Positions 10,412-21,141 of a stretch of 64,000 nt of DNA are shown here, one piece after another (the stretch's first letter is position 1; every line of letters begins with the position of its first letter). The position numbers and the translations under genes are program-made. Under the pieces are notes generated by a model. It made no database searches. It saw nothing but the letters and a program-made list of their open reading frames with translations, and had not been told where the DNA came from. The DNA lies in NCBI GenBank assembly GCA_003254885.1, contig QANT01008781.1, positions 1 through 64,000 on the forward strand, read 5' to 3'. Origin of the DNA: Purshia tridentata (taxonomy: Eukaryota > Streptophyta > Magnoliopsida > Rosales > Rosaceae).

Positions 10412-12279
10412 ATGGAAAGGGACAGAGTTGCAGGGTCATGTAACTCTCCTTCTTTCTTTGATGGTAGCAATTATGCGGCTTGGAGAGAGAAGTTTGAAAT
10501 TTTTCTTGATGCTTGTGATGAGTTTGCATATGAATACCTTACCGTTGAGTGGTCTCCTCCCACTAAACTTGTAGATGGGGTTGAAATACCTATGCCTAAG
10601 TCCGAGGGGTCAAGAGCCGAGGTCATGACCTCTAGCTCTCACAAGAAAGCTAAGAATGCCATTGTCACGGCACTGTCATCTTCACAATTTTCTCATGTAC
10701 AACATTGTGTCACAGCAAAAAGCTTGGAATAAGCTTCGAGTGGTTCATGAAGGAGACAAACAAGTGAGGTCGCTTAAGCTTCAAATGGTGCATGCCAAGT
10801 TTGAAGAAATTAGGATGAAGGAGAGTGAGTCATTTTCTGATTTTTATGAGAGGCTAGAAGAACTTACAAATGAAGCCATGTCCTTAGGAAAACCTTATGA
10901 GGAATCCACCATTGTTCAAAAAGTCCTTAGGTCTCTCCCTAAAAGATTCTAATCCAAAAAAATGCCATCCAAGAAGTTCAAAACTTGGATGAACTTAAAA
11001 TTGGTAAATTGGTAAGAAAACTTAAGATGTTTGAAATGGAGCTTGAAATGGATGAGAGAGACAGCAAGAAATTCAAGGATACAGCCTTGTAATGTGTCAA
11101 AGAAGAGAGTGAAAACTTGAGTGAAAAATCATCGATGTCCGATGACGAGGTTGACCTCTTTGTCAAAAAGTTTAGGTGAATCCTTAGGAATAAAGGGAGA
11201 GAAGTTAGGACAAATGGAAGTAACTCTAGTTTGAGAGAAAACCAAAGTGGAGGTCCAGCTTTAGAGACAATAGAACATTCAAGAGAGAAATCAACTGTTT
11301 TACTTGTAGGGGTCTAGGTCACATAGTGGCAGAATGTGCTAACAACAAAAAGAACTACTCCTCCAGCCAGAGTAAGGCAATGAAGACCACGTGGAGTGAT
11401 ATAGTGAGAGTGAACCCTCAAATGATAGTGAGTCTTCATCCAAAAATGAGGATGATGAATTGCATTTGTGGCATCAATCAAGGAGATTGATCATATTGTA
11501 GATGGGTCTGACACAGAATCTGCTCTAGATGACTAGTCATATACTGCACTTTGTGAAAAATATGATTTACTCTTCCCCGAAACTTTTAGCATCAAGGAAG
11601 AAAAATTGAAACTAAAAAATGAAAAACTGAAAATGGGTGAAAACATTAAATCATTGGAAAGTGAATTAGAGGAATTTGGTCTCTTGAAACATAATTTAGA
11701 GAGTCAAGTCAATGTGCTCAAGAATGTGAAGTTAGGCCAGCGAATGTGAGCATTGTTGAGCTCACCATTAGGGCTGAAAGGGTGGATAGAATGCTTAGGA
11801 TTGGAAAAATTAATGGGGACAAGATCGATTTGGGTTTTAGTGAAGATTCTCCTAGTGTGTCAAATTCAAAAACAAATTTGTCGTCTAAATCTGACTATAG
11901 TGACAAAAAATGCCTAGGGTTTATTGATATTTATTTTGTTGCTTCCCATTCTAATTCAAGTCAAGTCACAACAAGTGCCTCACCAAAAGATAGCCTCCCT
12001 CCACCTAGAAAGTTAAGGTTTATCCCAGTTTGTCATCATTACAATGTCAAAAGTCACATTAGGCCAAATTGCAAGAAAAATGCACATATAAAGAGAACCA
12101 TCACACTTCAAGATCAAGTTGATCACCTACTCAAAAAGGTAACCAAAATTGACAAGCTTGTTACCACTATTCCCAAAGAAAAACCAAGTTCAAAACAAAA
12201 ATGGGTTGAGAAAAGCACCACCAAATGTCTGATTGCTTTGACTGCTTGTGAAAAACTAGTGAGTGATCAAAATGACTAA
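10412..12279 (+). pseudogene. SIRE/Maximus-like copia gag, broken
   Basis: The start MERDRV, then FFDGSNYAAWREKFEIFL, is the N-terminus of a copia gag. The capsid-like core continues in a second frame near 10730 (KLRVVHEGDKQVRSLKLQM) to SLPKRF at about 10950. A glutamate- and lysine-rich segment follows, then a perfect CX2CX4HX4C zinc knuckle (CFTCRGLGHIVAEC, about 11300-11340). The last part, 11746-12279, has a second knuckle-like CHHYNVKSHIRPNC and a KWVEKS motif that in this lineage lies just ahead of the protease. Several stops and frameshifts disrupt it. The two knuckles and large gag suggest SIRE/Maximus; this is inference because reverse transcriptase is absent. Directly downstream is a piece of RNase H. 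Confidence 0.85.
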
Positions 12280-12339
12280 CTTGTGAGCGACACACTGGAA
12301 AAACCATGATGATGAGATCTTAGGTCCAATAGTTCAGCC

Positions 12340-12532
12340 AATAAAAGACTAGAAAACAAATATACAATGAAATAGCACATGTGTGCTATATGTCCATTGT
12401 TGATCTTATGGAGAGTGGTACTCTTATCTTGCAATGCGTTCCTTGCGAGAAGTGCAATTGGCAAATATTGTCACCAAGCTTTGGAACCTCCAAATCATGT
12501 TGGTTAAGGAAATCTATTGGAATTTGTGCCAA
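12340..12532 (+). pseudogene. Copia RNase H C-terminal tail joined to gag by deletion
   Basis: One frame reads MESGTLILQCVPCEK, and after a frameshift the remaining codons resemble the LAN-VTKALEPPNH...LRKSIGICAND ending typical of copia RNase H. The bulk of pol (protease, integrase, reverse transcriptase, most of RNase H) is missing between this and the gag end, a deletion of several kilobases. The element therefore cannot transpose on its own. Confidence 0.7.
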
Positions 12533-13849
12533 TGATTGATTCATCTTTTAATTAAATGTGCTTCATTGTCATTTTATTTGCTTTCTTGCATTGTAGTTAC
12601 AGTTTGCATTTTCCATAATAAAATGAAAGGCATTTAAACTATGCTCACTCACTCCACTTGATATTAAAAAGGGTATTTGCTTCTTAATTTTAATATGTCA
12701 GTGAGTATAATCCTTTTTCTTGTCAAATGTAAGCCTTGAAGTCTCTTTCTCATAGAAATTTTGACAAGTTAAGATAAATTGTTAAACAACCTTCAAGGAT
12801 AATTTTATTGAATTTGAAATTTTGATTTCTTAGGATAATTACTCATTTGTGACTTTTCTTAACCTGAGACTTCCTCATTTGAACAAATAGCTAAAAATAC
12901 AAATATATGTTCAAAAAATTGTCAAGAAAAAAATTTGTTGAGATGATTTAATTTTCAAAGAAGTTACGGCCCTAGGGAGTGATAAGGGCTCTTATGAAGT
13001 TCTAGGGTAAAGAGTCGCAAAATTAGACCAAATCATTGCACAAAAAAGGGAGGGTGCTCAAAAGAAAAATTGTCTTCAAAGTGCTTTTATCATGAGTTGA
13101 AAAATTGTGTTTTAAGGTTTGATCTCAAATTAGAAATTATCTTAAGAGATTAGTTTCTAACCTCATTGTGTTTAAGAAGCTTTCTTTAACAACTTGGACT
13201 TTTATTGACATTATTTTCTCTTACGAAGAGATTTGATTGCTTGCAATGACCTCTTATCCCAAATATGCCCACTTAATTGCAAAATCTTGTAATTTCATAT
13301 TTTTCCTATCAGCTGGAGTGTGGTATAAATCTTCTTTTGTGTAAATGCCTTGCATTTCATTTCGTTCAAGTATGACACATTTTACACATAATTTCAATTT
13401 CAATAAGATTTTGAAGCACAAGTGATTGGAAGTGATTCTTCTGATTCCTAAGTTCTATATCTCTGACAATTGTTTCTCTGAACTCTGCTATTGATTCAAT
13501 GTGATGAATTTTTTTACTCTCTAACAGATCTTCTTTATTGTGCCATTATTTGGTTAAGTTTAAGTGAAGTGATCTTATGTGTCTCTCTAAACCCTGTGTG
13601 AAAGTGTGTTCTGTTTGACTACTTCATGCCTAGTCATACAGAGTAACTTGTGATTGACTGAGGATTATCCTTAAGGTTAGACTATTCAGTGTTGTCTTTA
13701 CTAAATCATATCAGCAGCTTTTTGTTCGATAAGAAATTTTTGAAGGGAAGTTCAATCTTAGGGGAGCAGTCACTTAGGGGTGCTTTTCATATAGGGGAAG
13801 TCATCATTAAGGGGGAGTTTTGGCTTAATACTTTTGAAGATTTGGCAAT
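12533..13849 (+). other. Non-coding 3' internal region of the SIRE-like element
   Basis: AT-rich sequence between the RNase H tail and the gypsy insertion at 13850. Only one short frame (13689-13880) exists and it runs into the inserted LTR. SIRE-type elements often have a long region or an env-like frame here; I see no env-like coding sequence. It resumes after the insertion at about 18590. Confidence 0.6.
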
Positions 13850-15702
13850 TGTTATCACGCCCCAACCCTCGGGCACGTGAAAAACAACTAAAAACTTAAA
13901 ACTATCAAGCCTTTTCTAAAGCTGTGAGCCATGAACAATAAAACAATTTATTCAAATAAACTGTATTTCACAAAAACATTTAAGTAAAACCATTGTACAA
14001 AACAAAGTTTCCAAAACACTGGTGGTCCCATTGCCTTGTCTTCTTTCCACTGTTTCTTCAGCCTGCTTAACCTGCAAAAAACCAAACCCTGCACCCAATC
14101 AAAGGTGCATCGGGTTTAAACACAAACCCGATAAGCTCACTAGAGCTTGTATGAGTGAAAACTAACTGTAACCTCAACAATAAAATTAATCTTTCAGCAT
14201 AATCCGAGAATTCCTCAATTAACAATTCAATAAGATAAACAAAGTAAAACCAACTGAAGCCTCAAATCCAAAATTCACAAATCACCAATCAATCAACAAT
14301 CGGATAACCTTAATTTACCTCTATTAACTCTTAAGCTGAAATTCACCCCAAGTAAAACGATAATCCTCAAATCAACCTTTAAACCTTTGATTCAAATCCC
14401 ATGTAATTCACTAATCCTCAATAATAACCACTGAGGCTCAAATCTCACTTAATCCTTTAATCTCAAATAACCTTTAAATCCTCGGGATCTCCAATCCTAA
14501 TCCGTACCCACTTAACTAGCAAACAGCAAACAAGCACATAAACAAACAAAAACTGAACTGAAATTCACTCACTGTGACCACGCAAGAAGACCGAACTGCC
14601 CTTCGTGGCTCCTTTGCTCGGATTCTAAAATCCGGCAGCACAACAGCATCGGAAACACAAATTCCCGTGCCAAGGTATCTATTAAGACCCGACAGTTCAA
14701 CAATCCTTTGCTCGGATTCTAAAATCCGGCAGCACAACGGCATCAGAAATACAAATTCCCATGCCAAGGTATCTATTAAGACCCGACAGTTCAACAACCA
14801 CAATAGGGTTCACAAATAGTCCATTAAACAACTGAAACAGGCGAGAATCACCACACACGGTCGCTGTCCGGCCCCAGAAAACAACTACAAAGTCAACAAA
14901 ACTCACCCACGGGTTCGGGTGACTGGCCAAAGGCCAAAATCCAGGAAGACAGGTCGCTGGCACCGCCACACGCGGCGGGACCCGCAGTGGTCAAAGGCAG
15001 TCAACCTGCCAAAAAACCAAACTCACTTCCGTCAAAAACGGACTATACAGGCAAGTAGAGTAGGTTGAGTGGACCAAAACTCAAACCTGGGTCAACGACC
15101 AAAAGTGGCCGGAAAAGGAAGAAACTCGCCGGAAAAGCTGTCGGCACACCCACCTTCGATCCGCCGCCAAACAAGCTTAGATGAACGATCAAAGGACACC
15201 ACCGTGACGGGCTCGACGAGGGGAAGAGATCTGGGCAGTTGCTTGGCCTCGTTGTCACCGAAAAAGGAGATCACCGTCGGCGACTCCACTGTGCACGAAC
15301 TGAGCTACATGAGCTGGGCTGTTTCTGGGCTGAACTGAGACTAGAGGAAGGTGGAGGAGGGGGAGGCGACCACAACGGGACAAAAACCAAGCCAGCCCAC
15401 AGCCGGACGAGCCCTCACGCGCCGGTGGAAGGCGCGGCTGGAGAGAGTGTCGTGAGAGAGAGAGAGTTCTAGAATTTTCTAAAAATTAGGAGCCACCTAA
15501 CCCAAAATTACAAGTTTGCCCCTCACTTTAAACGTTTGTATTTCTCAAACCATAGCTCCAAATGATGCATGCCGTGTGTCAACGAACCAGTAAGCTCAAG
15601 ACCTTCCTAACGGACCCAAGGTCAAAATTAAAATCCCACTCAAAGCAAAAGTCAACTTTGGGCTCCCTTTAAAAATTACTAGGGAAAGTATGGGACGTTA
15701 CA
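13850..15702 (-). mobile_element. 3' LTR of a gypsy chromovirus, minus orientation (1853 bp)
   Basis: On the minus strand it opens TGTAACGTCCCATACTTTCC at 15702 and closes GGGGCGTGATAACA at 13850. The polypurine tract on its right (minus-strand CGAGGGGAGAA, 15703-15713) shows it is the 3' LTR of a minus-strand element. The end resembles that of the solo LTR at 30989-33859 (GGGGCGTGACA). A local 113-bp repeat sits at about 14599-14798, including CCTTTGCTCGGATTCTAAAATCCGG twice. The GC-rich leader at 15100-15460 gives spurious open frames on both strands. Confidence 0.85.
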
Positions 15703-15713
15703 TTCTCCCCTCG
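15703..15713 (-). other. Polypurine tract of the minus-strand gypsy element
   Basis: The minus strand reads CGAGGGGAGAA immediately before the LTR opening TGTAACG. It orients the element. Confidence 0.8.
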
Positions 15714-16139
15714 TTTGAAAATTTCGTTCTCGAAATTTTTGCACACGTGGTGGTAATCTAGTTCTCAAGTTCCTTAGTCTCTTCCTTTGCTCTTCTTAGA
15801 ATATGGGCCACCACGCTTCCGCTGCGCTACTCTGATTAAATCTCTCAACTTCAACTATAATCAGACAACTTCCTTGAACTTCCCTCAGTGTTCATTCTCC
15901 AGAACACTGTTTCTCCACTAAACTACATCATTTAGCACGCACCAATTACAAAACAATATTCTTACGTAAGTCTATTACCTTAGATTCTCTCTCTTCAACC
16001 CACTTAATCCTTTTTATTCTCAATCACTTTCTCAACTTAATCCAACCTTAGCCTAAGCAAGTTCTCAATATCTCAATTCCATCGTAAATAGGATTTCCCA
16101 TTAGCATCCCTTACTCTTCCATAATAGATATCAAACTTA
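15714..16139 (-). other. Decayed pol 3' end and unassigned internal sequence
   Basis: Next to the polypurine tract, minus-strand codons AKISRTKFSNEGRM-stop (about 15708-15752) could be the end of pol. The rest up to 16139 shows no recognisable protein in any frame; reverse transcriptase and integrase are absent. Confidence 0.4.
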
Positions 16140-16850
16140 CCTCTACAGACCTATTACTTAGGATCTTACTAAACTCTCCAATTGACTTCAAGTTGTACTT
16201 AAGCTTCCTAACGACAAACGGAGCGAGTCTAGGTGAAACAATAAAGTGTGTAACTAACAAAATGCGGGCTTTTCACCCAAATAAAACACGTACCCACAAT
16301 GACATTCGCTAGAACCGGTGTCTATTGCTGGGTCATGGTAAAAACTCTACCTTGAGCTCTAGAACGTCCTCTTTGTTGTCTTCCGCCTCTAACGGAGTGA
16401 CTAGACTAAGTGCCACTGCTAGTTGTACCATCTACACTCTGTGTCGCTCCATGGCTATGACTTTGAGCCCCAAAAGTTTGCTTTATATGTACAGCTGATC
16501 CAGAAGCTTCACCTTCTCCATGGTACAACATCGGGCAATCCTTTCTATAGTGCTCCATCTGACCACAATGGAAGCATCCTTCCATAGTACTTCTCAGGCA
16601 AGGCCCTTCATGATGCTTGTCGCATGTTTCACAAACTGGATATCTGTGAGCATGAGCTCTAGTGGATCGCTGTCTTTCTGAGAAATCCAAGGTACTAACA
16701 CTACCAGAAATGGATTGATCTTCGAATTGATGACTATGTCTTGAGCCTTGACTACCACTAACACTATGTTGGTAACCTCGAAATCCACCACTCCTTGAAA
16801 AACTAGAACTAAAACTGCCCTTTTTGGATGGTCCTTGACGAGGACCACCA
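16140..16850 (-). pseudogene. Gypsy gag C-terminus and protease remnant, minus strand
   Basis: The minus-strand peptide at 16690-16406 has YPVCETCDKHHEGPC and then a CCHC knuckle, CFHCGQMEHYRKDC, followed by serine/glycine-rich sequence: the usual nucleocapsid end of a Tekay-type chromovirus gag. Further left (about 16380-16140), codons resembling RSRAQGRVF-MTQQ and a decayed protease segment can be traced with stops. The upstream part of gag is missing here and instead lies on the opposite strand from 16855. Confidence 0.75.
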
Positions 16851-16854
16851 TAGA

Positions 16855-17409
16855 GTTAATGAAGGTGCAGACAAGACTGCACAAGGATTTGCTCAATCTT
16901 TGGATCGTTTATTTGAGGCGATGACTCATGTAGTACGTACTCGTGGACCTACAGAAGGGGATTATAGTATTGAATGAGCCCATAGACTTGGGGCTACAGT
17001 CTTTAAAGGGACAACTAATCCTGGTGTAGCTAACGATTGGATAGTGAGACTAGAAAGAATTTTTGAGGTCATGACGTGTTCGGATGAAGAAAAGATTGTA
17101 TTAGCTCCGTTTTTACTTGATGGTGATGCTTATTTTTGGTGGGAATCAAAAAAGGTAGGACTTGCCACTGACGAGATCACTTGGGATAGGTTTAGAAGAG
17201 CTTTCTACGGACAGTATTATCCTAGAGTTTATTATGACGAAAAGAGGGCAGAGTTTCAGAGGTTGAGGCAGGGATCCATGACAGTGGCAGAATACGAGAG
17301 GAAATTTACAGAACTTTCTAGATTTTGTTCGCATTTGGTGGCAGATGAGAGAGAGAAGTGCTCTCGTTTTGAGGATGGGTTGAGAGTGAAAACATTCTTA
17401 CAAAATTGA
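16855..17409 (+). pseudogene. Gypsy gag capsid segment, plus strand
   Basis: The frame from 17044 reads DWIVRLERIFEVMTCSDEEK, FLLDGDAYFWWESKK, QGSMTVAEYERKFTELSRFC and HLVADEREKCSRFEDGLR, which is the retrotransposon gag core of Tekay/Del chromoviruses. An earlier part (RLGATVFKGTT) lies just upstream of a TGA near 16975. The frame ends at a stop after FLQN. The matching nucleocapsid part is on the minus strand at 16406-16690, so an inversion breakpoint lies near 16850. Confidence 0.85.
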
Positions 17410-18590
17410 TATATTAAAAACTCTCACCCAAACAATTACCCACCGAACCTGCCGTACATGCGCAGGGCCCACAACCTACCATACGCATGCAGGCCCAATA
17501 ATCCTGCCGTACATGTGCAGAGCTGTAATCTATCATACACATGTAGGGCTAATAATCTGCCATACGTGCATGCAAGGTCACCCCCAAAGGGCAAGGCATC
17601 CCGACACACGGCCCAAAGCCCAAGTGTGTGCAGTGATGGGTACCATAGACCTATCTGAACTAATATGCTGAACGAGTACCAATTGGGTACTTTGAAAACA
17701 ATACCAATCTGTAAATCCTTTTTTTAATAAACCAACCCTTAATAATTCAATATATAAATAAACCATATGCGCATAAATTGAGAAACCAAAATCATTTCAA
17801 GCTTCAACGGCTCAAAATACTCATCATTAAAATAATAAAAACACCAAATTCACTCTCATGTATCAAACCTCAAAGCACTCTCAAATAACCAATAACACTT
17901 ATTCGAGAAATCCTAAAATCATTATTAAAATCCAATAACTGAACAAAATTATCATGAAAATGAACAAACACTTCAAACCTCGTAAGCTCGTATGAGTAAA
18001 ACTGACCCAAAACAAGCGCATAAATTGAGAAACCAAAATCATTTCAAGCTCCCACGGCTCAAAATACTCATCATTAAAATAATAAAAACACCAAATCCAC
18101 TCTCATGTATCAAACCTCAAAGCACTCTCAAATAACCAATAACACTTATTCGAGAAATCCCAAAATCATTATTAAAGTCCAATAACTGAACAAAATTATC
18201 ATGAAAATGAACAAATACTTCAAACCTCATGTCAAAGATATAAATTAAAAATAAAATTATAAGGTTCCTTAAAACACTTTCAATTTAAAGTTCGCTCACT
18301 GAGTTTATCTCACGTTCATTCCCTTGTGTTGTTGAACTTTTCCCCCCAGGTTGTAGGTGGAACGGTCGAGCCAGAAATGTAGAGGCAACTAGTTAACTTT
18401 TGTAAATTGTAGGCACATAATTATACTTGTAAATTTTATTTCCTTAGTAAATCTTGTAGCGCAGCTCCGATAACCTAATGATACTTATTTAGTTGGTTTC
18501 GAACCTTGGGTCGGAGACCCCTTATTTGTGGTAGAGGTATCAATCTTTTGTATTCTCTTTAATTTCAATTAAACTGTGAAGCATGGATTT
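17410..18590. mobile_element. Scrambled chromovirus LTR fragments
   Basis: 17430-17640 is the ~28-bp LTR minisatellite and its flank in minus orientation (CATCCCGACACACGGCCCAAAG). 17769-18228 contains a tandem duplication. From about 18290, CTCACTGAGTTTATCTCACG and GGTCGAGCCAGAAATGTAGAGG match the plus strand of the solo LTR at 9560-9660. So minus and plus LTR pieces meet near 18235-18290. The SIRE-like host sequence resumes near 18590. Confidence 0.7.
17769..18228. repeat. Tandem duplication, period 247 bp
   Basis: The sequence starting GCGCATAAATTGAGAAACC occurs at 17769 and 18016. About 213 bp are nearly identical; the spacer between copies includes AAGCTCGTATGAGTAAAACTGACCC, also seen at 25265. 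Confidence 0.88.
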
Positions 18591-19160
18591 TTGGAAGTGA
18601 TGTCTTTACTTTCCACGATCTTACATGTTTTTTAGATGTGTTGTTTGAGCCTTATATGTGCCCTCTCTTGTAATTTTAGTCATTGGTACATTTCACCTCT
18701 ATCTTTCACGAGGCCCATCTGTGAAAATATGTTGGTATGGTAGTCATTCTCTTTGGTCCATTTGTGTTTTATTTGTCACACCATGCTGGTCTAATTTCTT
18801 TCTCATGTTCACTATCCATTTCTCTTAAGAGAGCTTATGTGTAGACGGAGTGAATGTAGTCCCAGGTTTTTGGCTCAAGGGGGAGCTTTGTTATTAACTT
18901 GTGTTTATTGGATAGTGTCGGTATTCTATTTGGCATGTATCTTAACTCTCTCAAACATGTTGTTGGGTTCTATCGTTGTTTCTTCCCTTTTGTCTTTCTT
19001 GCCATTGAAATGCACCTTATTGACTGCTGCCTCTTTAGTATATCTGCATGTATTGCTTCTCTTTCTTGCAGGTACATCTCATGCGAATTGACTTGCATGT
19101 TTTGGGTTGTGTATTGAGAGTCTTATGAGGCATATGGGTTAGTGTTTTGTCAAGGAAAGC
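18591..19160 (+). other. Remaining 3' internal region of the SIRE-like element
   Basis: T-rich non-coding sequence leading to the polypurine tract. Overlapping frames at 18837-19117 encode hydrophobic residues only and have no domain I recognise. Confidence 0.55.
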
Positions 19161-19173
19161 TAAAAGGGGAGAA
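19161..19173 (+). other. Polypurine tract of the SIRE-like element
   Basis: TAAAAGGGGAGAA lies directly before the TGTTAGTTTTAGG that opens the 3' LTR. Confidence 0.85.
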
Positions 19174-20665
19174 TGTTAGTTTTAGGTTTTTATGTTGGCA
19201 TTCTCCTAGACAAAACCCTTGCAAATTTTCTTATTATGCACTATCACAAATTCTAGGATAGTATTAAGAATAAGACCACTTGTGTTGAAGATTTCAAGCT
19301 TGGTGGGACATTGAAGAAGACCCAAAGGTATAATGCATATCATGCATCGCATAATGCATTTTATTTCCATTTTATGCCTATTTGTCAAGCTTGTCTCTTG
19401 TCATATGAACACAATTCTGCTTACGTGCACTGCACATGCTCTTTTAAATGGTTTAATGAGGTCACATGTTTTGCACATGACTAAGTCAACTTATCCTAAA
19501 ATCCAACTGAATATTCCCTGACCTATTTTGTGAAAAACCAAAACATTATGTTCTCTTCCCCACATTTTCAGCTGCTACTCTCTCTCTCAAAAATACCCAT
19601 GGCCATGTCACTATTCATCATCTCTCTTATCTTGAAAATAAAAAATATCTCATAGGCCAGCTCATCTTTCTCATCCTTTACTGTCCTAAGATTCCAATTT
19701 GAACGACCAGAAACGTGGGCTGTGCTGGCTAAATATGGTCAGCCAATAGAGAGAAGCCATGTGTGTGGGTATGGTCAGTTTGGTGTGTGCGATGGGTGTA
19801 TAGGGCAAACGTGTTTAGGTCTTTGCTCTTTAACTCTCATTCTTGCAAAATCATTTTGAAATTGGGCAGAGAGTTCCCTTTTTGGTTTTTGAGAATGGGT
19901 TCTTGATTTCAAGTTAGAAAAAGCTTTAAAATTCCATATGAAATATTTTTCTTAACTTGTTTCCATTCTTGAAAAAAATCTCGAGGTGTTTAGAGTTTAA
20001 GATCATGGTTTAAATCTATACAAACACTGTCATATAGATTTTTAGGCTAAGGATTCTCTATTGACCTCTTCAAGTCTTTGTAGATTGAGGAGGTTGATTC
20101 TCATAAAATCCAAATTTCATATCATGATCATTGATAGAAGCATCTGCTGGGTATTGCTGATTTTGGTGCCATGTGGTGATTGAGCTTGGTGATATAGCTG
20201 CCACCTACATGAAGGACTAATTACATAAGCCTTTGAAGGTTGCACAAGGGGTACTGAGCTGCCACTTATAAATTGGTCTATTGTGTTAAGCTTGTGATGT
20301 TTGCATACCTTGTATTGAACCTTCACTATAGTAGATTGCTTGGTCAGTTCATGGACCCCCAGCTTTTTAACCATTGATGGTTTTTTTGAGTGAACAACTT
20401 GATTGTCTTTGATCTCACCTTTATGTTTATGCTTTTGCTATCTTACTTATCATCTAAACACAAATCTGCTTTGTTTCACCATTTGTGTATATCTAAGATG
20501 GTTGCTAAATGTTGTGTTTGAATAGGTTGTGTTTCACACACATTACTTAGTTGTGGATTGCACAAGGGTACCTATTTTGATGGATTCTCTGAGTGCTTAG
20601 GTTGTCACCATATTCTTTATGAGAATTTGCATCTTGTGCATGTTTGTGTGTAGTTGGTTCTAGTA
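19174..20665 (+). mobile_element. 3' LTR of the SIRE-like element, right-truncated
   Basis: It opens TGTTAGTTTTAGGTTTTT and aligns from about 20082 with the 5' LTR at 7354-7805 and 10095-10200. The two LTRs differ at many positions and by small indels, so the insertion is old. Similarity stops at about 20665, before the last ~170 bp of the LTR. Confidence 0.85.
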
Positions 20666-20680
20666 TTTATGAAGAGTACA

Positions 20681-20926
20681 CCCAAAAAAGAACATGAGGA
20701 AAAGTATTTATGCAGCTCTTACACATTTAGCATCAGTCTATTATAATTTCTTCAAATACCACATATATATTACCATAATCTAATCAAAGTAAGTTAGAGA
20801 CCTCCCAAAAAAGAACATGAGGAAAATTATTTATGCAACTCCTACACATTTAGCATTACTCTATTATAATTTCTTCAAATAGCACATATATATTACCTTG
20901 ATCTAATCCAAGTAAGTTAGAGACCA
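20681..20926. repeat. Two 123-bp tandem repeats
   Basis: CCCAAAAAAGAACATGAGG...GTTAGAGACC is present at 20681 and 20804 with few differences. It adjoins the truncated LTR. No gene is visible here or in 20927-21141. Confidence 0.9.
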
Positions 20927-21141
20927 TATGAACAACTGTAGCATTATAAAAGAGCATTTAAGATGAACTCAAAAAAGGAAGAATACAAACCATGCCTTTC
21001 TTCTTATTTTGCTTCTCTTCCATATCTTGAAGAGTAGAATCAATCAAGTCGCTTCTTGTTATGCAAAACAAAGACACGGTTTCAATGTCAAACATATGCA
21101 TTAACAATATAATATGATTACCATGACAAAGACAACAAGAA

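Noticed and set aside
18837-19117. Possible env-like membrane protein of the SIRE-like element
   Set aside because: Too short, without signal peptide, glycosylation pattern or coiled coil, in T-rich sequence near the polypurine tract.
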